Shown: one piece after another, positions 1 to 7,983 of the stretch
Numbering within the stretch: position 1 is the first letter of the stretch
Layout: each line of letters begins with the position of its first letter
Source of the DNA: Rhodospirillales bacterium
Lineage (GTDB): Bacteria > Pseudomonadota > Alphaproteobacteria > Rhodospirillales > Magnetospirillaceae
DNA: 38,481 nucleotides
NCBI GenBank assembly: GCA_014380005.1
Contig: JACMKT010000201.1
Coordinates: 1 to 38,481, forward strand
Reading direction: 5' to 3'
Notes under the pieces: model-generated
The model's database searches: none
Told to the model about the DNA's origin: nothing
The model's input: only the letters and a program-made list of their open reading frames with translations
Program-made: the position numbers and the translations under genes

Positions 1-115
1 CCTGATCGATCAATTTACGCGCCAGCCGCTTGGCTTCGGCCACCTTGCCGTCCTCATAGGCCCGCATGGCCTCGGCAAAGCTGTCGGCGACCGTCTTGTT
101 TTGTTGTGCCTGCAT
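1..115 (-). CDS. TPR-like protein, N-terminal fragment (runs off the window)
   Basis: The reverse strand reads an open frame from an ATG at 113-115 to the window edge, giving 38 residues that begin MQAQQNKTVADSFAEAMRAY and continue with a helical pattern ending in KRLARKLIDQ. The Ala/Tyr/Gly spacing (AMRAYEDGKVAEAKRLARKL) fits the first helix pair of a tetratricopeptide repeat. Proteins of this kind in related bacteria are often TPR scaffolds or TPR-glycosyltransferases, but nothing beyond the first repeat is visible, so no function is given. It is divergent from the RaiA-like gene, and the 91 bp between the two starts must hold both promoters. Confidence 0.6.
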   Translation of the reverse strand, partial: MQAQQNKTVADSFAEAMRAYEDGKVAEAKRLARKLIDQ

Positions 116-206
116 GCTGGCTCCGATGGTCTCGGCCCCTTTCAAACGCGTTTACCAACCATAGTTCTTAACGATAGACCCGCACTGGCAATGAGGGAAG
201 CACCCC

Positions 207-779
207 ATGGACGGCCCTCTGGAAATCCGCTTTCACAACCTCGACACCTCCGACGCCATGGAGGCCGCCATCCGCGAACGGGTGGACAAGCTCGATCGCC
301 TGTATCCCCGCCTGACCCGCTGTCTGGTTTCGGTGGAGGCACCGCACAAGCAGCACCGCAAGGGCAACCAATGGGAGGTCCATATCGACCTTTGGGTCCC
401 CGGCGGCCATCTGGCGGTAACGCACGAGCCCCATAGACCGCGCGACAAATACGCCAACCCCGACGTCTACACCGCCATGCGCGACGCCTTCGACGTGGCC
501 GAGCGCCAGTTGCTGGACTACAAGCGCCAGCTTAATGGCGAGGTGAAGCAGCACAGCGACTTCTTCCACGGCCAAGTGGCGGCGGTGCATGTGGAGCGCG
601 ACCACGGCTTCATCCTGACCAACACCGGCAGCCAGCTCTACTTTCACCGCAATTCGGTGATGGAGGGCGCCATGGAGGATCTGGCCCCCGGCCAATCGGT
701 CCATTACGTGGAAACCGCCGGCGACACCGGACCCACCGCCGCCAAGGTCTGGCCGGTGGCCGAGCATCACGGCGGCTGA
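207..779 (+). CDS. HPF/RaiA ribosome-associated protein fused to a cold-shock domain
   Basis: This 190-residue protein has two parts. Residues 1 to about 105 look like the S30AE/HPF-RaiA fold (PLEIRFHNLDTSDAMEAAIRERVDKLDRLYP, then a VSVEAPHKQ strand). Family members bind the 30S decoding region and store or protect ribosomes in stationary phase or stress. Residues 122 to 187 form a cold-shock-like OB fold with an RNP1-type DHGFIL and an RNP2-type LYFHRNSV, so the C-terminus probably binds single-stranded RNA. The hinge is about 15 residues. The ATG at 207 follows a GAGGGAAG Shine-Dalgarno at 193-200. It is monocistronic and faces the convergent actP. HPF proteins with a C-terminal cold-shock domain occur in alphaproteobacteria; the link between the two activities is inferred. 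Confidence 0.85.
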   Translation: MDGPLEIRFHNLDTSDAMEAAIRERVDKLDRLYPRLTRCLVSVEAPHKQHRKGNQWEVHIDLWVPGGHLAVTHEPHRPRDKYANPDVYTAMRDAFDVAERQLLDYKRQLNGEVKQHSDFFHGQVAAVHVERDHGFILTNTGSQLYFHRNSVMEGAMEDLAPGQSVHYVETAGDTGPTAAKVWPVAEHHGG

Positions 780-780
780 C

Positions 781-815
781 AAAAAAGAAACCCCCGCCCG
801 GTGAGGGGCGAGGGT
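781..815 (-). terminator. Rho-independent terminator of yjcH-actP
   Basis: On the reverse strand the arms CCCTCGCCC and GGGCGGGGG (814-806 and 799-791) form a 9-bp stem with one T-G wobble and a 6-nt loop. It is followed by TTTCTTTTTT (790-781). It lies 54 bp past the actP stop. The forward direction has no T-tract, so it serves actP only. Confidence 0.8.
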
Positions 816-868
816 TGCAAGGTGGCGGCGCCTGGGGAAACCCCGGACGCCGCCGCACAGCCGCTTAT

Positions 869-2527
869 TTAGTGCGCTGTGGCTTCGGCGGCGCCCAGGC
901 CGGTTTCCGACCGGACGCGCTGGTGGGCAAAGGCGGCACGGTCGATCTTGGCCCGCGCGCTGTTGTCGATGATGGAGAAGAACCAGATGCTGGAGAAGGC
1001 AATGGTCATGGAGAACAGGGCGTAGTGCTCGTAGGGGAAGATGGGGGCCTTGTTGCCCAACACCTGCACCCACACTGCCGGGCCCAACACCACGAACGTC
1101 ACTGCCGAGATCAGCCCGAGGAAGCCGCCGATGAAGGCGCCCCGCGTGGTCAGCTTGCTCCAGAACAGGGACATGAACAGCACCGGGAAGTTCACCGACG
1201 CGGCTAGGCCGAAGGCCAAGCTGACCATGAAGGCGATGTTCTGGTTCTCGAACAACAGGCCCAGGACGATGGCCAGGATGCCCAGCACGATCACGGCCAT
1301 GCGGCCCACCAGCATTTCGTCGCGTTCGCTGGCATGGCCCTTCTTGACGACGCGGGCGTAAAGGTCATGGCTGACCGCCGAGGCGCCGGCCAGGGCCAGA
1401 CCCGACACCACCGCCAGGATGGTGGCGAAGGCCACCGCCGAGATGAAGCCCAGGAAGACGTCGCCGCCCACCGCCTTGGACAGGTGGATGGCCGCCATGT
1501 TGCCGCCGCCCAGGATCTTGCCCGCCGCGTCCAGATATTCCGGGTTGGTGCCGACGATGGTGATGGCCGAGAAGCCGATCATGACCGCCAGGATGAAGAA
1601 GTAACCGATGAAGCCGGTGGCGTAGAACACCGACTTGCGGGCTTCCTTGGCATCGGGAACGGTGAAGAAGCGCATGAGGATATGGGGCAGGCCAGCCGGG
1701 CCGCACATGAGCGCAAGGCTCAGCGAGATGGCGGTCAGCGGGTCCGAGATGGACGAAGACGGGGCCAAAATCTTGGCGCCGGCCTTGTGGTTGGCCACCG
1801 CGTTGGTCATCAGCACTTCGGGGTTGAAGCCGAATTTGAACAGCGACAGCCCCACCAGGATGGTGCAGCCGCCCAGCAGCAGGCAGGCCTTGATGATCTG
1901 CACCCAGGTGGTGGCCAGCATGCCGCCGAAGGTGACATAGGCCATCATCAGCACGCCCACCAGAACCACCGCATAGGCGTAGTCCAGGCCGAACAGCAGC
2001 TGGATCAGCTTGCCGGCGCCGACCATCTGGGCGATCAGGTAGAACACCACCACGGTCAGGGCGCCGATGGCGGCCAGGGACCGGATCTGGGTCTGGCCCA
2101 GGCGGTACGACGCCACGTCGGCGAAGGTGTATTTGCCCAGATTGCGCAGGCGCTCGGCGATCATGAACAGGATCAGCGGCCAGCCCACGGTCCAGCCCAC
2201 GGTGTAGAACACGCCGTCCACACCCTTGCCGAACACCATGCCGGAAACGCCCAGGAAGGCGGCGGCGGACATGTAGTCGCCGGCGATGGCAAGGCCGTTC
2301 TGGAAGCCGGTGATACCGCCGCCGGCAGTGTAGAAGTCACTGGCCGAACGGGTGCGCTTGGACGCCCAGAAGGTGATGCCCAAGGTGCCGATGACGAAGA
2401 CGATGAACATGGCGATGGCCATGTAATTGGTCTGGGCCTTCTGCACGGCGCCGTCGATGGCGCCGCCGGCGGCGAAGGCCTGGGCCGGGATCAGGGCCGC
2501 GAGGGCGAGCAAAGAAAGGCGGCTCAT
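869..2527 (-). CDS. actP: Cation/acetate symporter ActP (sodium:solute symporter family)
   Basis: This 552-residue protein is very hydrophobic, with about 13 membrane segments. It opens with a cleavable-looking signal ([17 protein letters not shown]), as ActP proteins do. Segments typical of the SSS family are visible: [20 protein letters not shown] near residue 65, [20 protein letters not shown], and a [14 protein letters not shown] helix. ActP imports acetate and other short acids across the inner membrane with a cation, feeding acetyl-CoA synthesis. The start overlaps the stop of the DUF485 gene by 4 bp (ATGA), so the two are translationally coupled, as in E. coli yjcH-actP. Length is normal for the family and no defect is seen. 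Confidence 0.93.
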   Translation of the reverse strand: MSRLSLLALAALIPAQAFAAGGAIDGAVQKAQTNYMAIAMFIVFVIGTLGITFWASKRTRSASDFYTAGGGITGFQNGLAIAGDYMSAAAFLGVSGMVFGKGVDGVFYTVGWTVGWPLILFMIAERLRNLGKYTFADVASYRLGQTQIRSLAAIGALTVVVFYLIAQMVGAGKLIQLLFGLDYAYAVVLVGVLMMAYVTFGGMLATTWVQIIKACLLLGGCTILVGLSLFKFGFNPEVLMTNAVANHKAGAKILAPSSSISDPLTAISLSLALMCGPAGLPHILMRFFTVPDAKEARKSVFYATGFIGYFFILAVMIGFSAITIVGTNPEYLDAAGKILGGGNMAAIHLSKAVGGDVFLGFISAVAFATILAVVSGLALAGASAVSHDLYARVVKKGHASERDEMLVGRMAVIVLGILAIVLGLLFENQNIAFMVSLAFGLAASVNFPVLFMSLFWSKLTTRGAFIGGFLGLISAVTFVVLGPAVWVQVLGNKAPIFPYEHYALFSMTIAFSSIWFFSIIDNSARAKIDRAAFAHQRVRSETGLGAAEATAH

Positions 2528-2835
2528 CGTGCGGTTTCCTCGATCAGGACGCGGTTCAGGGCGTCGAACTCACCATTGGCGCGGCGCACGTAGATGCCGG
2601 TCATGACGAAGGCGAAGGCCTGGATGATGAAGCCGGCCAGCAGGCCGACGCACCACGTCATGCCCTCGGACAAGGGCGACGAGAAGGTGCCCGGTGCCAT
2701 GGTCGCCATGAACACGAAGCTGCCGTACACACCAAGCACGATGGCCGAGAGCAGCAGGGCGAAGCGGTTGCGCTTCTTCATCAGCTCCGCGTATTTCGGG
2801 TGGGCGACCACCCGGTCGTAGGTCTGGTCGTGCAT
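2524..2835 (-). CDS. yjcH: DUF485 inner-membrane protein, ActP partner
   Basis: This 103-residue protein has two membrane segments ([22 protein letters not shown] and [23 protein letters not shown]). It opens with the DUF485 pattern ([20 protein letters not shown]) and ends in a short cytoplasmic helix. DUF485 proteins are encoded directly upstream of ActP in many proteobacteria and are thought to assist the symporter; the exact role is not established. The Shine-Dalgarno is AGGGGGA at 2845-2851, directly next to an AT-rich inverted repeat, which could tune translation. Downstream actP overlaps by 4 bp. Confidence 0.9.
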   Translation of the reverse strand: MHDQTYDRVVAHPKYAELMKKRNRFALLLSAIVLGVYGSFVFMATMAPGTFSSPLSEGMTWCVGLLAGFIIQAFAFVMTGIYVRRANGEFDALNRVLIEETAR

Positions 2836-3269
2836 GGGTGCGTATCCCCCTTCAAATTTTGTGGCGAATGCGAAATTTGAAAGCGCAAATACCCCAAGCG
2901 GAGTGGGGATAAAAGCAAAATTAAATTAGCGGGAATGAAGGGGGCGATGGCGGTTTTGCGCCGTTTTCCGACCATGACCAGCATGGCGCAGAAATATTCG
3001 TGCCCAATGCTGCGCTGCGGCAGAACTCCGTTGAACGGGGGCGCATTGGCTAAATCATGATGCGCCGGATGACGTGGTGCTGGAGTGCGTCATGACTTGT
3101 TAATGCCATATGTTGGCTTGCGTATATTGCACCGCAATACAACTTGTTTGAATATTCATGCATGGATTCCGCCGCTTTTCCATGACGCCAGCCACCACCC
3201 ACAGGCACGGGAAGTTTCCCACCCGATGGGGTTGGTGACGCGGGCGCACAGGGGCGCTGCTGTGCCGCG
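2836..3269. other. Intergenic region between divergent yjcH and the AMIN gene
   Basis: These 434 bp hold no credible gene. On the yjcH side are the 9-bp inverted repeat at 2851-2881 and a CCCCA/TGGGG hairpin at 2892-2908. On the AMIN side are a 6-bp TATTGC/GCAATA repeat (3125-3139) and a possible sigma-70 promoter, TTGGCT (3114-3119), 17 bp, AATACA (3137-3142). The promoter assignment is weak. Confidence 0.5.
2851..2881 (-). promoter_or_regulatory. 9-bp inverted repeat in the yjcH-actP leader
   Basis: TTCAAATTT (2851-2859) and AAATTTGAA (2873-2881) are perfect inverted repeats around a 13-bp spacer. The element directly abuts the yjcH Shine-Dalgarno. It could be an operator for a dimeric regulator or an mRNA hairpin next to the ribosome site. 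No known binding consensus is recognised. Confidence 0.4.
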
Positions 3270-3716
3270 ATGAAATGGATCGCCGTGATATTGGGGGTCA
3301 TCGCCGCGCCGGCCTGGGCGGGCGACTGGCCCAACGCCCGCACCGCCACCAGCGAAACCCGTCTGGGCAGCCATGGCGCGCTGACCCGGCTGGTGCTGGA
3401 CGTGACCCAAATCACCGATTTCCGCACCCTGATGACCGAGCAAGGCCGCCGCATTCTGGTGGGCATCCCCTCGGTGGATTGGGAAACCAACCGCCACCGC
3501 CTGAAAGCCTTCGGCCTGATCACCCGCTTCGACTTCATGCGGCGCGGAATGAAGCGGGGCCTATTGGTGATCCACACCACCGAACCCGCCCGCATCGAAC
3601 ACCAGTTCACCCTGCCGCCGGACGATGCCGATAACAAGGGTAACCGATTGGTGCTGGATTTGGTGAAGGCGGACGCTGGGAAGGTGGCCATGCCGAAGCG
3701 GGTGGTGAAGCGCTGA
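3270..3716 (+). CDS. Exported stand-alone AMIN-domain-like protein
   Basis: This 148-residue protein starts with a Sec signal peptide (MKWIAVILGVIAAPAWA, cleavage near AWA-G). The rest resembles an AMIN domain: TSETRLGSHGALTRLVLDVTQ, then a basic FGLITRFDFMRRGMKRGLLVIHTTEPARI strand set and a closing RLVLDLV strand. AMIN domains usually form the N-terminus of periplasmic N-acetylmuramyl-L-alanine amidases (AmiC) or secretins and direct them to the septum or wall. Here the catalytic amidase domain is missing and the ORF ends cleanly after the AMIN fold. It may be a free targeting or adaptor protein, or a remnant of an amidase. The ribosome site is weak (GGGGCG about 16 bp upstream). Confidence 0.65.
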   Translation: MKWIAVILGVIAAPAWAGDWPNARTATSETRLGSHGALTRLVLDVTQITDFRTLMTEQGRRILVGIPSVDWETNRHRLKAFGLITRFDFMRRGMKRGLLVIHTTEPARIEHQFTLPPDDADNKGNRLVLDLVKADAGKVAMPKRVVKR

Positions 3717-3781
3717 GGAGCTGGGAATAAATCCTTCCCAACGGGGCGGGCTGCCATCAATTCATGCGTTGCGTCAAGGCG

Positions 3782-3797
3782 GTATTAAATTTAATAC
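3782..3797. promoter_or_regulatory. 16-bp perfect palindrome, candidate operator
   Basis: GTATTAAATTTAATAC is fully self-complementary and lies 95 bp before the XRE regulator start. A possible promoter follows: TTGCTA (about 3806-3811), 17 bp, TAGGTT. The position fits autoregulation by the XRE protein; this is inference. Confidence 0.5.
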
Positions 3798-3892
3798 ATT
3801 TTTTCTTGCTATGTACCCGAAATCGCGTTAGGTTTTGGGGGAGGTCAGTCTTTTGCCAACAGCATTGAAGGTCTTAGATATGGAACACCGAA

Positions 3893-4216
3893 ATGACCGA
3901 CACCTTAAAGGATGCAGCAACTTCGGAGCGGGATCGCCGCCGTTGCGCTGGGACTTGGCTACGCGAACTGCGCGAGCATCGCGGGCTTAGTCAAAGAGAG
4001 CTTGCTCAACTTGTAGGGTATAAGTATTACACCTTTGTTTCTCAAGTTGAGCATGGAGCAGTGAAGCTTCCCTCAGAAGATATGGAAAAATGGGCCTTGG
4101 CTCTAAAGCAAAACAAGAGGGAATTCACTATGAGATACATAAGCTTCTGTGACCCTGTTCTTGTCGGATTGATAGGGGTGATGACAAAGAAAGGGTTGCG
4201 TGTCGATGAAGCTTAG
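3893..4216 (+). CDS. XRE-family helix-turn-helix regulator
   Basis: This 107-residue protein has a Cro/CI-type HTH at about residues 22-75: LRELREHRGLSQRELAQLVGYKYYTFVSQVEHG, where LSQRELAQLVG is the first helix pair and the KYYTFVSQVE segment is the recognition helix. The tail (ALKQNKREFTMRYISFCDPVLVGLIG) resembles a short alphaproteobacterial XRE subfamily. It is probably a repressor or activator of its own cassette. Base composition is AT-richer than the flanking genes. The next small gene starts 16 bp after its stop behind a strong AGGAGG. Confidence 0.82.
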   Translation: MTDTLKDAATSERDRRRCAGTWLRELREHRGLSQRELAQLVGYKYYTFVSQVEHGAVKLPSEDMEKWALALKQNKREFTMRYISFCDPVLVGLIGVMTKKGLRVDEA

Positions 4217-4231
4217 ATCTAGGAGGTTCTT

Positions 4232-4444
4232 ATGATGGTTACACAAACGAGTTTTGGTGCCGAAAACTTCCCAAGACTTCTTTCTATTTTTGTCTCGAAC
4301 CCGGATTTTTTCCACCACACGGTCGGGTTAGATGAGGTGCCGGATTTATTAGCTGCGGCGTATAGCGGGGCACACGCCGGTTTCTCAAAGATGCCCCGTA
4401 ATCCTCTGGAGAATCATGATGAGAAAAGGGAACCTTTCCGATGA
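4232..4444 (+). CDS. Small protein of unknown function (70 aa)
   Basis: A consensus Shine-Dalgarno AGGAGG (4221-4226) sits 5 bp before the ATG at 4232, which is the main reason to believe the gene. The product is soluble and mildly hydrophobic (FPRLLSIFVSNPDFFHHTVGLDEVPDLLAAAY), with a charged tail NPLENHDEKREPF. No family is recognised. It lies between the XRE regulator and the 91-residue gene, overlapping the latter by 29 bp, so all three are likely one transcript. Confidence 0.6.
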   Translation: MMVTQTSFGAENFPRLLSIFVSNPDFFHHTVGLDEVPDLLAAAYSGAHAGFSKMPRNPLENHDEKREPFR

Positions 4445-4691
4445 TCTGAACAATATTTATAGTGTCTTGTCCATTCTTGGACTTGCAGACACTCTCGAAG
4501 AGGTTCCTGTTGAGGGAAAATCTGATCGTGCGGTCTGGATCTACAAGAACGGATTTTATTCTCCTGACATCAACATCGCCTTCGTGAACGGGGTGTTCGT
4601 ATGTCAGGTGGATGAACTCACCGCCGAGCATCCCGATGCTTGGGGGGCTCTCGAAACAATCCTCCGGCGCTGTTCTGGAGCGAAACACTGA
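4416..4691 (+). CDS. Small protein of unknown function (91 aa)
   Basis: The frame opens with two consecutive-frame ATGs (4416, 4419) behind GGAGA (4408-4412). The protein alternates helix (LSDDLNNIYSVLSILGLADTLEEV) with strands (RAVWIYKNGFYSPDINIAFVNGVFVCQVDEL) and ends in a helix with one Cys (ALETILRRCSGAKH). I do not recognise the family. The 29-bp overlap with the upstream ORF and shared AT-rich composition suggest one co-acquired cassette. It converges on tldD across a strong hairpin. Confidence 0.6.
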   Translation: MMRKGNLSDDLNNIYSVLSILGLADTLEEVPVEGKSDRAVWIYKNGFYSPDINIAFVNGVFVCQVDELTAEHPDAWGALETILRRCSGAKH

Positions 4692-4703
4692 CCCTAAGAT
4701 TTC

Positions 4704-4728
4704 GGAGGGCGCGCACTGCGCGCCCTCC
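4704..4728. terminator. 12-bp GC-rich hairpin between convergent genes
   Basis: GGAGGGCGCGCA (4704-4715) and TGCGCGCCCTCC (4717-4728) are perfectly complementary around one base; in RNA the innermost pairs would open into a small loop. It separates the 91-residue gene from the end of tldD. Neither side has a T-tract, so intrinsic termination is uncertain; it may act as a 3'-end stabiliser for both transcripts. Confidence 0.5.
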
Positions 4729-4734
4729 CGAACT

Positions 4735-6168
4735 CTAAACCGCCGTCCCGCCCACGGTCAGCCCGTCCAGCCGCAGCGTCGGCTGGCCCACGCCCACCGG
4801 CACGCCCTGGCCGTCCTTGCCGCAGACGCCGATGCCGGGGTCCAACTGTAGATCGTTGCCGATCATGGACACGCGGGTCAGGGCATCGGGGCCGTTGCCG
4901 ATCAGGGTGGCGCCCTTGACCGCCGGGCCGATCTTGCCGTTTTCGATCAGATACGCCTCGGTGGCGGCGAAGACGAATTTGCCCGAGGTGATGTCCACCT
5001 GACCGCCGCCGAAATTCACCGCATAGATGCCCTTCTTGACCGAGGCCAGGATTTCGCCGGGGTCCTTGTCGCCCGCCACCATGAAGGTGTTGGTCATGCG
5101 CGGCAGCGGCGGGTGGGCATAGGATTGGCGCCGTCCGTTGCCGGTGGCGGCCACGCCGGACAGGCGCGCGTTCAGGCGGTCCTGCAGATAGCCCACCAGG
5201 ATGCCGTCTTCGATCAGGGTAGTGCGCGAGGACGGCGTGCCCTCGTCGTCGATGGTGATGGAGCCGCGGCGGTCGGGGATGGAGCCGTCATCCACCACGG
5301 TGACGCCCTTGGCTGCCACCTGCTTGCCGATCATGCCCGAGAACGCCGAGGTGCCCTTGCGGTTGAAATCGCCCTCCAGCCCATGGCCGACGGCTTCGTG
5401 CAGCATGACGCCGGGCCAGCCCGGCCCCAGTACCACGGACATCTCGCCGGCGGGGGCGTTGATGGACTCCAGATTGACCGAGGCCTGACGCAGCGCCTCG
5501 TCCACGCAATTGCGCCAGTCGCGCGTGCTCATGACGCCGTCATAGGTGAAGCGGCCGCCCATGCCGTGGCTGCCGGTTTCCATGCGGTCGCCGTGGCCCA
5601 GCACCACGGACACATTGATGCGCACCAGCGGGCGGATATCGGCGGCGTGGGTGCCGTCGGCGCGCAGGATATAGACCGCCTGCCATGACCCGGCCAGGGA
5701 TGCCGACACCTGCTTGATGCGGGGTTCGCGGCCACGGGCATAGGCGTCGATCTCTTCCAGCAGCTTGACCTTGTCCTCGAAGGGAACCAGGGCCAGCGGG
5801 TTGAGGTCGGTATACAGCGCGGCATTGGTGCCCACCGGGCCGGGCGCCAGATGGCCGCTGCGGCCCGACTTCACCGCTTGCACGGTGGTGGCGGCGCGGC
5901 GGATGGCGGCCTCGGAAATCTCGGAACTGTGGGCATAGCCCTGGGCCTCGCCCGCCACCGAGCGCAGGCCGAAACCCTGAGTGGTGTCGAAGCTGGCCGC
6001 TTTGATCTGGCGGTCGTCCAGCACCAGGGTTTCCGACTGCCGGTATTCCAAGAACAATTCGCCGTCATCGGCGCCGGTCAAGGATTCCGCCACGATCTTT
6101 CTTACGTTGTCGCGGTCCAGACCGGCGCGGACGAAGAACAGCTCGTGGGCGTGGGCGTCATGGGGCAT
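4735..6168 (-). CDS. tldD: Metalloprotease TldD
   Basis: The protein is 477 residues from the ATG at 6168, chosen because ACAGGAGCC (6180-6172) is a good ribosome site there and the length matches TldD; a longer frame opens at 6237 without support. TldD pairs with TldE to form a cytoplasmic zinc protease that processes modified peptides and unfolded substrates such as microcin B17 and CcdA. The zinc motif HEAVGH lies at about residues 257-262, followed by GLEGDFNRKG; the C-terminal IGVCGKDGQ segment with the conserved Cys is present. TldE is not in this window. The gene appears monocistronic. Confidence 0.93.
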   Translation of the reverse strand: MPHDAHAHELFFVRAGLDRDNVRKIVAESLTGADDGELFLEYRQSETLVLDDRQIKAASFDTTQGFGLRSVAGEAQGYAHSSEISEAAIRRAATTVQAVKSGRSGHLAPGPVGTNAALYTDLNPLALVPFEDKVKLLEEIDAYARGREPRIKQVSASLAGSWQAVYILRADGTHAADIRPLVRINVSVVLGHGDRMETGSHGMGGRFTYDGVMSTRDWRNCVDEALRQASVNLESINAPAGEMSVVLGPGWPGVMLHEAVGHGLEGDFNRKGTSAFSGMIGKQVAAKGVTVVDDGSIPDRRGSITIDDEGTPSSRTTLIEDGILVGYLQDRLNARLSGVAATGNGRRQSYAHPPLPRMTNTFMVAGDKDPGEILASVKKGIYAVNFGGGQVDITSGKFVFAATEAYLIENGKIGPAVKGATLIGNGPDALTRVSMIGNDLQLDPGIGVCGKDGQGVPVGVGQPTLRLDGLTVGGTAV

Positions 6169-6271
6169 GCGGGCTCCTGTGGGGACGGGTAGGGAATTGC
6201 GGGTGGTTGGCAGGCTCGCGGGGCGAGTGTACACCAATGATCAGCAAATGGGCTGCTAGGGAATATAAGCA

Positions 6272-7579
6272 ATGGCCGACGCGATGCCAGGGCGGATCTG
6301 GGCTTTCCGCGAGCACAGCGCACGGCGCGCCTTGGCCGGCGAGGTTCACGCCCGGCCCTATGAACAGGTGTCGGCCCCCCTGCGTGCCAGCCATTTGGCC
6401 ATTCTCCATGACGGCTTGTCTGTGGCGGATGAGCGCGCCTTCCTGGCCGAATTGCTGGTGACCCACGGCGCCGAGCCGCCGGGCGAGGGCGCCAATCATT
6501 TCTCGCGCGATCTGGGGTCGCTGCGGTTGAAATGGGAACGCCACAGCGAGTTCTCCACTTACACCTTCCTGCGCTTCGACGCCTTCGACCAGCCGTTCCA
6601 CCACCCGGCCCTGGAACTGGTGCCCCATGATTGGCTGGAGCGCATGCCGGGCGAGGTCATCGCTGCCCTGCATGTGGCGGTGGAACCCTCGGGCCGCCAG
6701 CCCGAGGACCTTGTGGCGCTGTTCGACGGCAACGCCCTGGTGGGCTCGCGCGTACTGGCCGGCGCCGGGGTGGTGTGGACGGATTTCCGCCTGCATGCCG
6801 ACGGCTTCGGCCGCATGCTGCTGGTGGACGAGACCCTGAGCCGGGGCCAGACCGGACGATTGCTTCAGCGTCTGGTGGAGATCGAGACCTACCGCATGCT
6901 GGCCTTGCTGGCCTTCCCGGTGGCGCGCCACGCCTTCTTCGAAGTCACCCGCATGGATCGCGGCCTGACCGACATCGTCACCGAACTGGCCGATCCCGAA
7001 GTGCTGCAAAACGACCGCGAGCTGCTGGACCGCCTGACCGGCCTAGCCGCCGAGGCCGAGCGCCTGGACTCGGCCACCAGCTTCCGTTTGTCGGCGGCGC
7101 GGGCCTATTACGCCATCGTCAACCAGCGCATCATCGAACTGCGCGAGGACCGCATCCCCGGTGTGCAGACCGTGGCCGAATTCATGGACCGCCGCTTGGC
7201 GCCGGCCATGAAGACCGCCGATTCCGCCGCCGAACGCCAGCAATTGCTGGCGCGGCGCTCGGCGCGGGCGGGCGATCTGCTGCGCACCCGGGTGGACATC
7301 GCCCTGGAAGAGAAAAACCGCGATCTGCTGAAAAGCATGAACCGCCGCGCCAAGATGCAATTACGCCTGCAGGAAACCGTGGAAGGCCTGTCGGTGGTGG
7401 CCATCAGCTATTATGTGCTGGGCTTGGTGTTCTACGCCGCCAAGGGCCTGAAAGGCGCCGGCCTGCCGGTGGACCCCGACGTGGCCGCCCTGGTCGCCCT
7501 GCCGGTCATCCTGGGGGCGGTGGTGCTGGCCCTGCGGCGGCTGCGCCATGCGCTGGGGCATGGCGGCGGGGAGGAGTAG
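6272..7579 (+). CDS. DUF3422 family membrane-anchored protein
   Basis: This 435-residue protein opens with the DUF3422 pattern REHSARRALAGEVHARPYEQVSAPLRASHLA and carries FSRDLGSLRLKWERHSEFSTYTF near residue 75. A long charged helical region follows (about 225-370), with RIIELREDRIPGVQTVAEFMDRRLAPAMKT. Two C-terminal membrane helices close it (VVAISYYVLGLVFYAAKGL and VAALVALPVILGAVVLALRRL). The topology resembles a cytoplasmic sensor or scaffold anchored at its C-terminus. The biochemical role of the family is unknown. Its TAG stop (7577-7579) lies inside the Shine-Dalgarno region of mntA, so the toxin-antitoxin pair may be expressed with it. Confidence 0.85.
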   Translation: MADAMPGRIWAFREHSARRALAGEVHARPYEQVSAPLRASHLAILHDGLSVADERAFLAELLVTHGAEPPGEGANHFSRDLGSLRLKWERHSEFSTYTFLRFDAFDQPFHHPALELVPHDWLERMPGEVIAALHVAVEPSGRQPEDLVALFDGNALVGSRVLAGAGVVWTDFRLHADGFGRMLLVDETLSRGQTGRLLQRLVEIETYRMLALLAFPVARHAFFEVTRMDRGLTDIVTELADPEVLQNDRELLDRLTGLAAEAERLDSATSFRLSAARAYYAIVNQRIIELREDRIPGVQTVAEFMDRRLAPAMKTADSAAERQQLLARRSARAGDLLRTRVDIALEEKNRDLLKSMNRRAKMQLRLQETVEGLSVVAISYYVLGLVFYAAKGLKGAGLPVDPDVAALVALPVILGAVVLALRRLRHALGHGGGEE

Positions 7580-7581
7580 GC

Positions 7582-7983
7582 ATGGCGGTCTTTTCAGACG
7601 GCGACATCATCGCGGCGGTACGGGCCGTCTTGCCGGACGTTCAGGCGCTGACGTTGTTCGGCAGCCGTGCCCAAGGCGTGGAGCGCCCCGACAGCGATCT
7701 GGATATTGCCGTGATGCTGCCCGCTCCCGCCGATCCGGTCAGCTTGTGGGAATCCGGCGAGACCATTGCGCGGACTTTGAATGTGGACGTGGATCTGGTG
7801 GATTTGCGCAAGGCCAGCACGGTCATGCAGTTCCAGATCATCACCACCGGACGGCATTTGCTGGCCGTAACCCCCGAATTGGAACGCTACGAGGCCTTCA
7901 TCATGGCGGAAATGATGGATTTGAACGAGGCGCGGGCACCCTTGCTCGCCGATATCCAGCGCGAGGGGCGGGTTCATGGTTGA
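7582..7983 (+). CDS. mntA: MntA-type nucleotidyltransferase antitoxin
   Basis: This 133-residue minimal nucleotidyltransferase has the complete GSx10DxD signature (G27, S28, D39, D41: LTLFGSRAQGVERPDSDLDI) and a third acidic motif NVDVDLVDL near residue 72. In type VII toxin-antitoxin systems MntA neutralises HepT by adding AMP units to its tyrosine. The start ATG at 7582 follows GGAGGAG 4-5 bp upstream, overlapping the stop of the DUF3422 gene. Its 3' end overlaps hepT by 8 bp. All catalytic residues are present, so it should be active. Confidence 0.88.
   Translation: MAVFSDGDIIAAVRAVLPDVQALTLFGSRAQGVERPDSDLDIAVMLPAPADPVSLWESGETIARTLNVDVDLVDLRKASTVMQFQIITTGRHLLAVTPELERYEAFIMAEMMDLNEARAPLLADIQREGRVHG

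Noticed and set aside
1334-2593. Long forward ORF (419 codons) opposite actP
   Set aside because: Its His/Gly/Gln-rich product is the typical antisense shadow of a GC-rich gene, and actP on the other strand is certain.
2970-3010. Sigma-54-like promoter upstream of yjcH (GGGCACG...CTGC)
   Set aside because: The GG and GC dinucleotides are not 10 bp apart, so the -24/-12 rule fails.
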